From Acinetobacter sp. WC-141 (lineage in GTDB: Bacteria; Pseudomonadota; Gammaproteobacteria; Pseudomonadales; Moraxellaceae), in assembly GCF_000313935.1 (NCBI RefSeq), contig NZ_AMSS01000043.1, forward strand, positions 62,001 to 126,000: a DNA stretch of 64,000 nt, given 5' to 3'. How positions within the stretch are numbered: the first letter of the stretch is position 1; each line of letters opens with the position of its first letter. The notes beneath the pieces are model-generated. The model made no database searches. It was given only the letters and a program-made list of their open reading frames with translations, and had not been told where the DNA came from. The translations under genes were made by a program, and so were the position numbers. Below, one piece after another: positions 39,190 through 48,682 of this stretch.

Positions 39190-39939
39190 ATGAAAAAACT
39201 AAATTTTTTATTATGCACAGCATTGGTCAGTCTAACTTCAACTGCTTATGCAGAAGTAAAAAGCTTTACGCCCCATTTCCCAAAGTTTTATAGCTCTGCT
39301 GCAACCCGCAAAGCTGATAATCAATTCTACGCTCTAGGAGAGGCAAAGTTTTTAAACGGCGTTACAGTGCCGTTTTATGGTGTTACAGCACAAAGCCCAA
39401 CAGAGAATGGTTTACTTAAAGATTTTGAAACCTGTACACCTAAAAGTTGTCGTTTTAATTTTAAACTCGATGCTCAGCATGCAAAACAACTCAAGCTTCT
39501 TGCATTACCTGAAACAGGTTTAGTGCTCGTTCCAAGAAATTGGCAAGATGTGCAAGCAAATGCAGGCGCTAACGGGACTGGTTTTACTCTAATAATGAGT
39601 ACAGATCAAAAACAAGCAATAGAACTCTATGATTCTTCATTTTGTGTTGGTTGCGGACTACCAAATGCAACACTTTACTTTCCCGAGCTGTTAAAAGAAA
39701 GTCTGGAAAATGAGTTTGGCGGGTTTAAAGACCCTAAAAAACTCATCAACATTGTTCATCCCTCTAAAAAAGTGGCTTTTTTTAGTTATCAAATTCCACA
39801 AGTAAATAATCGAACACACGGTATTGCCAAATATTACGATGAAAACACTTTTAACTATAAAGAAATTCAAATCACCTTAGATAAATCACAACAGTCTCTT
39901 GTAGGCCCTATCCTTAATTTTTACAACGCGACTCATTAA
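39190..39939 (+). CDS. Exported protein of unknown function (249 aa), possibly DUF4850-like
   Basis: Signal peptide MKKLNFLLCTALVSLTSTAYA, mature protein rich in Lys and aromatic residues with Cys pairs (ETCTPKSCRF and SFCVGCGL). The second, C-x-x-C, could form a redox or metal site. I associate this pattern with a family of Acinetobacter exported proteins labelled DUF4850, from memory only. It is divergent from the DUF1176 gene and convergent with sbmA. The ribosome site is weak. Confidence 0.68.
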   Translation: MKKLNFLLCTALVSLTSTAYAEVKSFTPHFPKFYSSAATRKADNQFYALGEAKFLNGVTVPFYGVTAQSPTENGLLKDFETCTPKSCRFNFKLDAQHAKQLKLLALPETGLVLVPRNWQDVQANAGANGTGFTLIMSTDQKQAIELYDSSFCVGCGLPNATLYFPELLKESLENEFGGFKDPKKLINIVHPSKKVAFFSYQIPQVNNRTHGIAKYYDENTFNYKEIQITLDKSQQSLVGPILNFYNATH

Positions 39940-39953
39940 ATCCACATCTGTAA

Positions 39954-39980
39954 AAAACCCGCTTTCGCGGGCTTTCTTTT
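39954..39980. terminator. Bidirectional terminator between exported protein gene and sbmA
   Basis: Stem ACCCGC / GCGGGC(T) with loop TTTC and T-runs on both strands, overlapping the last base of sbmA. Confidence 0.85.
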
Positions 39981-41175
39981 ATTTATGTAGTATCGATTCA
40001 AAAGCTTTTAAACGCTTATAAATCGAAAGTAATTCAATAATCGTTTTCCATGAACTAATTAAATATTGGAATGATTCACGGACCTTATCGAATACACCGC
40101 CAATTTGGTTAATCAAGCCTAACGTCATCTTTCCACTTGCAATTGCAGGGAATAAAACGACTAGACTATATAAAATATCTAACTGCTTATACCAAGTTGC
40201 TACCAAGTTAAAGTAAGCATAATGGAAATAGAGTCGGAAGTAGTTTTTACGAACTCGGCTAAATAGCTCTTTTAGAGTAGCTGGTTTTGCACGTTCTGCA
40301 TGGTCTTCACCATAGACCAACTCTTTACGATAAGCCGCTTCCACTTTTTGATTATTAAATTGTAGCCCAGGTAATTTAACACCTACTACCATTAATAAAA
40401 CTGTACCAAAAGCAGCCCATACAATTGCGGCCCATACTAGAGAATGTTCTAGTTCACCAACAATTGGTAAAACGGGAACATGTTTAGACAGTTGAAATAA
40501 AATAGGTAAAAAGGCAATTAAAATCATGACTGCTTTTACCAGTTCAACACCTAAGTCTTCCATAATAGTTGCAAAGCGCATAGTGTCTTCTTGCACACGC
40601 TGCGAAGCACCTTCAATATGACGCAGTTGTTCCCAATGTTCTGTGTAGTATTCATTCATTGCTGTACGCCAACGGAATACGTAATGGCTTGTGAAAAAAG
40701 CATTAATTACAGCAAGAGTCACAGCAACCATAGCAATATAAAGAAAAACTAGGGTTTCACTATATAATGCCGAGAGGTCACCACCTCCATCAGAAAGCAT
40801 TTTTTGAATTAAATCCCAAAATGGTACATACCAAGCATTAATCGCAACACTGACCTGAACTCCAAACCAGATATTAAACAAAATAAATGCCGATCCCCAT
40901 ATAGACCAACGCTGCCATGGGTTGTTCGATATAATTTTCCAAAAGCCGGCAAAGAGTGCTGTAGAAACTAAAAACCAAACGTAAAACCATAAGAAAGTTG
41001 GAGACCAAAAACGGCTTACACCAACGGGTAGTTGTGCGTCATGGTAGCCCTTAGCAAACCCGATAAAAGTTCCCCATGTGTTTCCACCTGAGTACCAGAG
41101 CACCATATTTAATGCGATCCAAATAACCGCAGATATAAAAAAATACCGTGGTGATGGAAAAAATGATTTGAACAT
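39979..41175 (-). CDS. sbmA: SbmA/BacA-like peptide transporter
   Basis: Inner-membrane proton-driven importer for proline-rich peptides, microcins and bleomycin-like molecules. 398 residues align with E. coli SbmA over the whole length: [13 protein letters not shown] start, [21 protein letters not shown] [46 protein letters not shown] and [13 protein letters not shown]. There is no ABC ATPase domain, as expected for SbmA. Monocistronic. It would make the strain susceptible to peptides entering by this route. Confidence 0.93.
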   Translation of the reverse strand: MFKSFFPSPRYFFISAVIWIALNMVLWYSGGNTWGTFIGFAKGYHDAQLPVGVSRFWSPTFLWFYVWFLVSTALFAGFWKIISNNPWQRWSIWGSAFILFNIWFGVQVSVAINAWYVPFWDLIQKMLSDGGGDLSALYSETLVFLYIAMVAVTLAVINAFFTSHYVFRWRTAMNEYYTEHWEQLRHIEGASQRVQEDTMRFATIMEDLGVELVKAVMILIAFLPILFQLSKHVPVLPIVGELEHSLVWAAIVWAAFGTVLLMVVGVKLPGLQFNNQKVEAAYRKELVYGEDHAERAKPATLKELFSRVRKNYFRLYFHYAYFNLVATWYKQLDILYSLVVLFPAIASGKMTLGLINQIGGVFDKVRESFQYLISSWKTIIELLSIYKRLKAFESILHK

Positions 41176-41411
41176 TGAGCGTGGATATCCTTATATTTCT
41201 TCAAATTTACAATGGAAGGAATACTAAAACCTAAACCTTAAAATTGTGAAGGGCAAAGTTTAGAGAATTGTCAATTTTTCCCGTTTCATTGAAGGATTTG
41301 ATCGTTTTTTTGTAAATTCATCCCTTTTTGGCAATTTAATCCATTTAAATTACCTTGTATATGACTCTCAATAGAGCCATATACGGCTTTTATAACACAG
41401 CAATACAGAGA

Positions 41412-42647
41412 TTAAATCTCTTCTTTACGAACAATATAACCTTCCAACTGCATTGCCTGAATGAGCAAATCTAGGTCTGAAGCGCTTTTAAGCTCAACAT
41501 CAACACTCACGGCGCTTTCTTTGGCACGGCTTGTCGCTGCAAAGCGTTCATGACGCAATTCATAAATATTACCGCCTTGCTCAGCAATAATTGCTGTTAA
41601 ACGGGCTAACGCACCCGGATTATCTGGTAATTCAACGCGAATACGAACCATACGACCTGTACGCGTTAAATGACGTTGCAATACAGAAACCATAACGCGT
41701 GTATCAATATTGCCACCAGACAGAACTACACCAAGCTTATGACCTAAAAATAGATCAGGACGAGACATAATTGCAGCAATACCTGTTGCACCAGCCCCTT
41801 CGCACACTGTTTTTTCAATATTGAGTAACAGCGCAATTGCTTCTTCAATCATGTCTTCAGTAACAACGACAATGTCATCAACATATTGTTTAGCAACTCG
41901 GGTCGTAAGCTCACCTGGAGTTTTAACTGCAATACCTTCTGCAACAGTAGAGCCCATTGAAACAGCATGCTGATAATTGCACAGAAGTTTCGCCATACTT
42001 GGATATACAACCGATTGCACCCCAATCACTTTAATTTTGGGATTTATTGCTTTAGCAGCAATGGCAATACCAGAAATTAGGCCACCACCACCAATTGGCA
42101 CCACCAAAATGTCTAAATCAGGAACAGCTGCAAGCATTTCAAGCGCAATAGTTCCTTGACCTGCAATAATTTCTGCATCGTCAAATGGGTGGATAATCGT
42201 TAAAGATTCTTCTTGTGCAACCCGATGCATTTCAGCAGCAGCTTCTGAAAAGTCTTGTCCGTGCAAAATAACGCGTGCGCCATATTCACGCACTCGTTGT
42301 ACTTTTACATTAGGCGTAGATTTAGGCATTACAATGGTCGCGGTCACCCCTGTGCGCTGAGCATGATACGCTACGCCTTGGGCATGATTGCCTGCCGAAG
42401 CTGCAATAACACCATGTTGTTTTTCTTGGTCAGATAAGCACAACAGTTTATTCAGTGCACCTCGTTCTTTAAAAGAAGCTGTAAATTGTAAGTTTTCAAA
42501 TTTCAGCCACATCTCAGCCCCTAAGGTTTTAGAAATGGTTTCAGAGAAAACAAAAGGAGTTTTTACGACTAAACCTTCCAAACGCTCTGCGGCAGCATGA
42601 ACATCATCTAATGTTGGAAACCCATTTTCAACCTGTTGCTGTATCAT
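41412..42647 (-). CDS. ilvA: Threonine ammonia-lyase with ACT domain
   Basis: PLP enzyme that converts threonine to 2-oxobutanoate and ammonia. 411 residues: PLP lysine K60 in FTASFKERGA, the glycine loop PIGGGGLISG near 185-194, and one C-terminal ACT domain (about 330-411). This is the intermediate-length class with a single ACT domain, between catabolic TdcB and long IlvA, so both the biosynthetic role and the symbol are provisional. No ilv gene is adjacent. Weak ribosome site. Confidence 0.88.
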   Translation of the reverse strand: MIQQQVENGFPTLDDVHAAAERLEGLVVKTPFVFSETISKTLGAEMWLKFENLQFTASFKERGALNKLLCLSDQEKQHGVIAASAGNHAQGVAYHAQRTGVTATIVMPKSTPNVKVQRVREYGARVILHGQDFSEAAAEMHRVAQEESLTIIHPFDDAEIIAGQGTIALEMLAAVPDLDILVVPIGGGGLISGIAIAAKAINPKIKVIGVQSVVYPSMAKLLCNYQHAVSMGSTVAEGIAVKTPGELTTRVAKQYVDDIVVVTEDMIEEAIALLLNIEKTVCEGAGATGIAAIMSRPDLFLGHKLGVVLSGGNIDTRVMVSVLQRHLTRTGRMVRIRVELPDNPGALARLTAIIAEQGGNIYELRHERFAATSRAKESAVSVDVELKSASDLDLLIQAMQLEGYIVRKEEI

Positions 42648-42796
42648 TTATCTAGTCAGCCTCAATACATTACAAATCAATTATTTTTTAACAATGACAT
42701 CAATATTACCTATTGGTCATCAGAGTTTTCAGCATATCCAACATGTTTCTAATATACAAAAATTTTTATTTCAAAAATTAAAGATTTAAACTGCAA

Positions 42797-42823
42797 TAAA
42801 AAAAGCCCTATTCAGGCTTTTTA
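42797..42823 (-). terminator. Intrinsic terminator after second patatin gene
   Basis: Stem AAAAAGCC / GGCTTTTT with a 7-nt loop, 28 bp past the stop of the minus-strand patatin gene. Confidence 0.75.
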
Positions 42824-42850
42824 TTTAATTTTCAAATAATTAACGTCATA

Positions 42851-43825
42851 TTATTGAGTTTGTGCACTTAATCCTTCAGTAGACATATTCTGTTCAGCTA
42901 TTTTTTCATCAATAGCAAACTGAATATCGGAAAGTTTGGCATTGGCCGCATCAATACCAGATTTCATGGTGGCTTCACGGCCTTTTACATCAAAAATATG
43001 CGCTTTTTCTCTTAAATCTGGCTGAATCACAACATCCGCATATTGCAACTCTTCTGCTGCTAGACGACCTTGCATAATATTAATATTCTGGTTAAACAGC
43101 CCCCAGACATTCGATGTTTCTGTGTAAATAGGCTGAGCTAAAATATCAACTGCAATAATCACATCAGCCCCTAAATCTCGGGCAACTTCCACTGGCACAG
43201 GACTCACCAACCCGCCATCGACATATTCAGCTTTACCAATTTTGGTGGGGACAAACATACTCGGAATTGAAGCAGAAGCCCTAACAGCTTGCCCCGTATT
43301 GCCGTAATTAAATACGGTTTTAGTGCCATGCTTTAATTCGGTTGCAACCACATACATTGGAATTTTCATTTTTTCGAGCGGCATGTTGTTTACTTGCTGG
43401 TTAACGTAGTTTTCTACTTTTTTACCATCAAAGAAACCTTTTAATCCGATACTAATGTCACGCACATCGCCAGCTTTCATTTTTAATGCTGTATTACGCA
43501 ATTCAGCAGGACTTTTACCACTGGCATAAAGTGCTCCAACAATACTACCCGCACTGGTCCCTACAATAAAATCTGGTCGAATACCGTGTTGTTCTAAAAC
43601 CTCAATAACCCCTATGTGAGCATAACCCCGTGCTCCACCGCTACCCAAGACGAGCGCAACCACAGGTCGTTTTTGCTGTTTTTTGATTCTTGCAAAAGGC
43701 TGATCCACAGAACGAGCATAAGCCTCCGCTGTTTGCGGTTTTAGAGCAGCAGACAAGTGTGTGGTGGTTTGACATCCCGCCAATACCATAGAGAGTCCGA
43801 GAACCCACAATTTAAGCTGTTTCAT
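42851..43825 (-). CDS. Patatin-like phospholipase, lipoprotein (second copy)
   Basis: 324 residues; lipobox LAGC (C18) marks a lipoprotein. Patatin core with GSGGARG (61-67), nucleophile S91 in GTSAGS, and D203 in DGG. Both catalytic residues are present. It is clearly paralogous to 6965-7882, sharing GHIGVI-like AHIGVIEVLEQHGIRP and ADVIIAVDI and much between; I judge about half the residues identical. ATG at 43825 is preferred over 43840. Monocistronic, between terminators. Confidence 0.85.
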   Translation of the reverse strand: MKQLKLWVLGLSMVLAGCQTTTHLSAALKPQTAEAYARSVDQPFARIKKQQKRPVVALVLGSGGARGYAHIGVIEVLEQHGIRPDFIVGTSAGSIVGALYASGKSPAELRNTALKMKAGDVRDISIGLKGFFDGKKVENYVNQQVNNMPLEKMKIPMYVVATELKHGTKTVFNYGNTGQAVRASASIPSMFVPTKIGKAEYVDGGLVSPVPVEVARDLGADVIIAVDILAQPIYTETSNVWGLFNQNINIMQGRLAAEELQYADVVIQPDLREKAHIFDVKGREATMKSGIDAANAKLSDIQFAIDEKIAEQNMSTEGLSAQTQ

Positions 43826-43960
43826 GGCCCATCTTCGCACTATGAGGTTTTAAGTTTGGATTGCAATTTTAGTTGCTAGTTTCGTGAAAAGCTGTATTGA
43901 ATTTATTTAATTTGTCATGTTTAAAATTTAGACTCAAGTATTTTATCTATCCCCCTTATG

Positions 43961-43991
43961 AAAAAGGCCCCTTATTTATAAGAGGCCTTTT
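43961..43991 (-). terminator. Intrinsic terminator after alanine symporter gene
   Basis: Stem AAAAAGGCC-CTTAT / ATAAG-GGCCTTTT with a small internal mismatch, 6 bp past the stop. Confidence 0.82.
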
Positions 43992-43996
43992 GTAAC

Positions 43997-45472
43997 TTAC
44001 CAGATATCTGAATCAACTTTTTTCTTCAATTCTGGATACTTATCAATTTTAAATTCAGGCTCTTTAATGCCTTTTTTCAATTGTTCACGGTAATCTTTCA
44101 ACAATGTACGTGCCATCGGCGTTAATAGTACGATTGCAATCAAGTTAATGGTTGCCATGATACCCATAAACAAGTCAGCCATAGACCAAACGAGCGGAAC
44201 ACTACCAATTGCACCGAAGTACACCATCACCAATACAAAAATACGGAAGATGAACATGACTTTCGGGTTGTTATTAATAAACTGCACATTACCTTCTGCA
44301 TAGGCATAGTTACCTAGTACAGCTGAATAACAGAACAAGAATAATAGAACAGCAAGGAAGTCCGATCCCCAATGCCCAACTTGAGTTTCTAAAGCACGTT
44401 GAGTTAATTCAACACCGACAAAACCTGCATCCTGGTAAACACCAGAAACCAAAATGATGATTGCAGTACTTGTACATACAATAAAAGTATCTACAAATAC
44501 ACCGAGCATTTGTACCAAACCTTGGTTTACAGGATGTTTTACATCAGATGCAGCCGCTGCGTTTGGTGCAGAACCCATACCAGCTTCGTTAGAGAACAAG
44601 CCACGCTTAATCCCTTGCATCATTGCCATTGACACTGCCGCACCAAAGAAACCACCTGCTGCAGAATTAAAATTGAAAGCTTCAGTCACAATCAGCTTTA
44701 AAATATCAGGCAAAATTGCATAGTTACTGATTGCAATATAAAGAGCAACAGACAGGTAAAGACCTGCTTTTAAAGGTACAAACATCTCTGCAAATTTAGC
44801 GATACGCTTAATACCACCAAAAATTGCCAATGCAACCATAACAACAAGCGCAAGACCAACCCATGAAATTTCTAGATCAACGCCACCTAAATGAGCAATA
44901 ACATTGGCTTTATCCCAACCCCAAGCATGTGAAGATGCATTAGCAATCGCATTGATTTGAACTGAGTTGAATACGAAACCGTAGGTAAAGATCAATGCAA
45001 GTGCGAAGACCACACCAAAGGTTTTACTACGTAAACCTTGAGTAATATAGTAGGCTGGACCACCACGGAACTGTTTACTCTTACTATCTCTAACTTTAAA
45101 TAGCTGAGCAAGCGTAGACTCAATAAAAGCAGAGCTCATACCAAGAACAGCAGTTACCCACATCCAGAACACTGCACCAGGACCACCAATTGCGATAGCG
45201 ATTGCTACACCAGCAATATTACCTACCCCAACACGGCTCGCAAGGCCAGTTACAAACGCCTGAAAAGGTGTAAGACCATGCTCATCTGCGCCTTCTGTAC
45301 GACTGCTTTTCATAACACGGATACTTTGCAAGAACATGCGAATTTGCACAGCTCCTGTTAAGACCGTATAAAAAATACCTACAGCCAGCAAGAAAATAAC
45401 CAAAAAGTCCCATAAAGGGTCATTAAAAAATTTTACCCACGACATCAGTGTGGCATTGAGTTGTTCATTCAT
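43997..45472 (-). CDS. AGCS-family sodium:alanine symporter
   Basis: Inner-membrane Na+-coupled importer of alanine or glycine. 491 residues, about eleven helices, with family motifs GVGNIAGVAIAIAIGGPGAVFWMWV, SKTFGVVFALALI and KRGLFSNEAGMGSAPNAAA. I place the start at ATG 45472 rather than 45520. A minus-strand terminator at 45536-45562 isolates it from the small gene upstream, so it has its own promoter. Confidence 0.92.
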   Translation of the reverse strand: MNEQLNATLMSWVKFFNDPLWDFLVIFLLAVGIFYTVLTGAVQIRMFLQSIRVMKSSRTEGADEHGLTPFQAFVTGLASRVGVGNIAGVAIAIAIGGPGAVFWMWVTAVLGMSSAFIESTLAQLFKVRDSKSKQFRGGPAYYITQGLRSKTFGVVFALALIFTYGFVFNSVQINAIANASSHAWGWDKANVIAHLGGVDLEISWVGLALVVMVALAIFGGIKRIAKFAEMFVPLKAGLYLSVALYIAISNYAILPDILKLIVTEAFNFNSAAGGFFGAAVSMAMMQGIKRGLFSNEAGMGSAPNAAAASDVKHPVNQGLVQMLGVFVDTFIVCTSTAIIILVSGVYQDAGFVGVELTQRALETQVGHWGSDFLAVLLFLFCYSAVLGNYAYAEGNVQFINNNPKVMFIFRIFVLVMVYFGAIGSVPLVWSMADLFMGIMATINLIAIVLLTPMARTLLKDYREQLKKGIKEPEFKIDKYPELKKKVDSDIW

Positions 45473-45535
45473 ACTCGGTCCGCTTACGTTCCTTGCTAAT
45501 GTGCTAAGAGCACATGCCAAAATACTGCAATAAAC

Positions 45536-45562
45536 AAAAAAGCCCCTAAAAACCGGGACTTT
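45536..45562 (-). terminator. Intrinsic terminator on the minus strand upstream of the alanine symporter
   Basis: Read on minus: GTCCC-GGTTTTTA-GGGGC followed by a T-run of six. It would end a transcript coming from about 46100, which includes the small gene 45897-46100. Confidence 0.7.
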
Positions 45563-45896
45563 TCAGTAAATTCAAGAAAAAACTTTTAATGTCAATTGAA
45601 TAGCAATTATCGTCACAAGTTTAAGCAACATCATGCCCAACACTAAGCCTTTGAAAGTTGCATGAGAGAACGCGACCTTCAGATAAAATAATATCATTGC
45701 ACTACCGAACTTTTCCGCTTTTGGAAAAACAGTATGCATCGACTCAGCTACAAACTTGGAAACTAACAAATGACCACCGCTAAATAAACTCGTCCAATGA
45801 TTCCCATCAATTAAGCGAGTTATACAAAATCTGGATTTAAGCCAATAAGCATATTTACATATACTTTTGAGCAAATGTCTAAACTGGATATAAATT
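45563..45896. other. Untranslated or unassigned stretch downstream of the 67-aa gene
   Basis: 334 bp between a small gene and its terminator, on the minus-strand transcript. It contains a 128-codon frame (45572-45958) with no ribosome site that overlaps the 67-aa gene in another frame and ends 10 bp before the terminator. Its C-terminal third is hydrophobic and helical. It could be a long 3' untranslated region, a coupled gene or the remnant of a longer gene; I cannot decide. Confidence 0.35.
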
Positions 45897-46100
45897 TCAA
45901 AGACTGTAACGAGCCATCGCCATAACGCGACTATCTGCGCCCTTTTCTCCATGATCAAAGAAGAGTGCGTTTAGACCTGTACTAAGCTGTTGTATTTTTT
46001 GTGGCTCAGTAGCTGCTTGAGTTACGTTCATTTTCATGGTTGCAATGGTAATCGCCAATCCTTGTTTCATGAACTGCTTGTTGATGAGTGGTAGACTCAT
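45897..46100 (-). CDS. Small protein of unknown function (67 aa)
   Basis: ATG at 46100 preceded by AGGAG with 6 nt spacing, so translation is likely. The protein starts MSLPLINKQFMKQG, has no Cys, no membrane helix and no family I recognise, and ends VMAMARYSL. Its transcript appears to run to the terminator at 45536-45562. The region upstream (46101-46607) holds two TTTTATATAAAA palindromes. Confidence 0.6.
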   Translation of the reverse strand: MSLPLINKQFMKQGLAITIATMKMNVTQAATEPQKIQQLSTGLNALFFDHGEKGADSRVMAMARYSL

Positions 46101-46607
46101 GTAAAGCTCCTATACCTCGTGTATTTCTCCATTTCTGCACCCAGATCCCTTTTGTAAAAGGATTTTGTATGCAGCCACTATTCCTAACATGAGTATGGAG
46201 AAATCATACCTGCGTAAAAAAGTCGGTATTATGCAGAAATTTAAAGTTTTGTGTATGTTTTTCATTAAAATTTTATATAAAAAATGGTCATATTTTATAT
46301 AAAACTATCCGTTTTGCACTGTTTTTAAACATATTATACCTTTCTTTCAATTGAATATTTTTCACCCACTTACTGTTATGCTTTTATTTTTATAACCGAC
46401 AAAATCACACTATTTTGTCTATTTAAATCTAAAGTGGCATATTCGAATTATGATTAATCAGACAATATGTCTAAATTAATTAAATTATCATACCTGTAAG
46501 AATTTCTCTTTTCTAATATTTTTTGCTTATAAATGAACTACTTTCAAATCATGAAATTAAGCTTCAAAAAGTATGAAATATTTATGAAATAAGATATAGG
46601 AGTACTC
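46101..46607. other. AT-rich divergent region with two identical 12-bp palindromes
   Basis: 507 bp without a gene, between the 67-aa gene and the nitroreductase. The perfect palindrome TTTTATATAAAA occurs at 46271-46282 and again at 46293-46304. The two are 22 bp apart, close to two helical turns, as for paired regulator sites. AT-rich palindromes also arise by chance in such DNA, so this is only a candidate. Promoters for both flanking genes are expected here. Confidence 0.5.
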
Positions 46608-47315
46608 ATGAATCTGGAACAAGTTCGTCTCGTTGATCAAGCGATCACTTCTCGACATTCTGTCCGCGCTTTTTTAAATACACCAATTGAGCCAGAAGTC
46701 ATTAAAGATATATTACGAGTCGCAAGTCGAGCTCCTTCTGGAACAAATACTCAGCCATGGAAAGTCTATGTAATAACAGGCAACAAGCGTGATGAAATGG
46801 TTGAACGTGTCTGCGCAGCCCAAATCGAAGTATCAAAAAACCCGGAACTTGCAGAACAATATAAAGAAACTTTTGCCTATTATCCTGAAAAATGGATATC
46901 GCCTTTTATTGATCGCCGTCGCGAAAATGGTTGGGGCCTCTATGGTCTACTCGAAATTAAAAAAGGCGAAAAGGAAAAAATGGCCGAACAGCAGTTACGT
47001 AACTTTAAACTGTTTGATGCACCAGTCGGCCTATTCTTTACAGTAAATAAAACGATGGGAATTGGATCAAAAATGGATATTGCAATGATGATCCAAAATG
47101 TGATGGTTGCTGCCAAGGGACGTGGTTTAGATACATGCCCACAAGCAGCGTGGAACCATTTTCACCCTATTGTTTTAGATATTTTGGGTGCATCAGATGA
47201 TGAAGAACTGGTATGTGCAATTGCGTTAGGCCATGCTGACCCTAACCATATTGTAAATACCTTCATTACACCTAGAGAACCAGTTGAAAATTTCGCAGTT
47301 TTTCTAGACGAATAA
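46608..47315 (+). CDS. Nitroreductase-family protein
   Basis: FMN-dependent NAD(P)H oxidoreductase fold, 235 residues. Key parts: ITSRHSVRAF near the N-terminus (FMN phosphate contact), RAPSGTNTQPWKVYV, the IAMMIQNVMVAAKGRGLDTC helix, and IALGHADP. Substrates of the family range from nitroaromatics to flavins and cannot be predicted. Strong RBS AGGAG with ideal spacing. Followed by a terminator shared with the convergent efflux pump gene. Confidence 0.87.
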   Translation: MNLEQVRLVDQAITSRHSVRAFLNTPIEPEVIKDILRVASRAPSGTNTQPWKVYVITGNKRDEMVERVCAAQIEVSKNPELAEQYKETFAYYPEKWISPFIDRRRENGWGLYGLLEIKKGEKEKMAEQQLRNFKLFDAPVGLFFTVNKTMGIGSKMDIAMMIQNVMVAAKGRGLDTCPQAAWNHFHPIVLDILGASDDEELVCAIALGHADPNHIVNTFITPREPVENFAVFLDE

Positions 47316-47325
47316 AATCTAAGTT

Positions 47326-47360
47326 GCCATTCTCTTGAAACTATGAGAATGGCTTATTTT
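47326..47360. terminator. Bidirectional terminator between nitroreductase and efflux pump genes
   Basis: Stem GCCATTCTC / GAGAATGGC with a 10-nt loop and a following T-run. The right arm contains the end of the minus-strand efflux gene. Confidence 0.85.
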
Positions 47361-48555
47361 TTACCTGTTGCACCGCTTTTAACACAACAATAAAACCGCT
47401 CAGCGTAAATAACACCATCATCACGCCCATATTGAGCGATGCAGACCAGATAAGGAAGTTAAGCAGCACTCCACCCAAGAGGCCACAAGCAAATTGCATA
47501 CTTCCCATAATGGCACTCGCTGTGCCTGCGCGGGCACCTTGTTTGGACATAGCGAGCGCCATTGCATTTGGTCCTGTCAAACCAATGCCTGAAATAGCTA
47601 AAAATAGCCCTAACATAACGAGCCATAAAGGCGCTTCAGGAATTAAACCCGCAATAAATACGATAATGGCTCCAGTCACTTGAACAAGTGAACCAGCTTT
47701 TAACCGTCTAGTGATTTCAACACGTGATGTTAAATGCTTATTTAAAGATGACATCAACATAATGCCAAAAGCATTTAATCCAAATACGTAAGCAAACTCT
47801 TGCTGATTGAGTCCATACTGATCCATAAAAACTGCAGGTGCTGAGCTGATATAACAAAATAGCGCCGCCCCGGTTAAACAGCCTGCAAACATAGGTAAGC
47901 GGAAACTCGCATCTTTGAAAATAGCCCCATAGAGGGTAACGACTTGATAGAGGGACAGCTTAAGTCTTTTATCAGTTGCCAAGGTCTCTTTAAAGAAGAA
48001 ATGCACGCATAACCAACATATTGCGCCGACAATTGAAAGAGCAATAAAAATAGCTTGCCATGGGAACCAGATTAAAATCCATGCCCCGATCATAGGCGCC
48101 AAAATTGGTGCAAGCCCCATGACAATCATCATGCTTGAAAAAGCTTGTGCCGAGCCTTGAACATCTAATCTATCGCGTATTGCTGCACGAGCCATGACCA
48201 CACCGACACAGCCACCTAGAGCTTGCAAAATACGAGCAGCAATCAAGCTCCATTCATTTGTAGCCAATACGCAAAATAAGCTCGCGACAGCGTAAAGTGC
48301 GAGGCCAAAATAAAGTGGTTTTTTTCTACCAATCCGGTCACTTAAAGGGCCATAAACCAATTGCCCAACAGCTAAACCAAAAAAGTAAGCTGGCAGTGTA
48401 TTTGCCACCATTTGCGTACTTACCCCAAAATCATGTGCCATTTGAGGCAAAGCAGGTAAGTACATATCGATGGATAATGGCCCTAAAGCCGTAAGCAAAG
48501 CGAGCAACATAATCCAGCCAATAGAGTATTGACGCTGGGCTGTTTGTTCAGACAT
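47341..48555 (-). CDS. Bcr/CflA-family drug efflux MFS transporter
   Basis: 12-helix major facilitator of 404 residues. The N-terminus carries DMYLPALPQMAHDF of the Bcr/CflA subfamily, motif A LVYGPLSDRIGRKKPL between helices 2 and 3, and motif C-like GLAPILAPMIGAWI. Members expel bicyclomycin, chloramphenicol or sulfathiazole; the specificity here is unknown. Divergent from the YccS-like gene across about 127 bp. Confidence 0.88.
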   Translation of the reverse strand: MSEQTAQRQYSIGWIMLLALLTALGPLSIDMYLPALPQMAHDFGVSTQMVANTLPAYFFGLAVGQLVYGPLSDRIGRKKPLYFGLALYAVASLFCVLATNEWSLIAARILQALGGCVGVVMARAAIRDRLDVQGSAQAFSSMMIVMGLAPILAPMIGAWILIWFPWQAIFIALSIVGAICWLCVHFFFKETLATDKRLKLSLYQVVTLYGAIFKDASFRLPMFAGCLTGAALFCYISSAPAVFMDQYGLNQQEFAYVFGLNAFGIMLMSSLNKHLTSRVEITRRLKAGSLVQVTGAIIVFIAGLIPEAPLWLVMLGLFLAISGIGLTGPNAMALAMSKQGARAGTASAIMGSMQFACGLLGGVLLNFLIWSASLNMGVMMVLFTLSGFIVVLKAVQQVKNKPFS

Positions 48556-48682
48556 AACGATATTTCATTTTTCAATCATTTGCATACAGACAAGCTTACA
48601 CTGTCTATCGTATGATTTGTGCAACATTGGTGTAGAAATACACAAATCCTTTATCACTCAGGTTGATCAGCAAGGACTTCCT

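Noticed and set aside
45572..45958. 128-codon minus-strand frame overlapping the 67-aa gene
   Set aside because: No ribosome site and overlaps a better-supported gene in another frame. It ends near a terminator, so kept only as a question in the findings.
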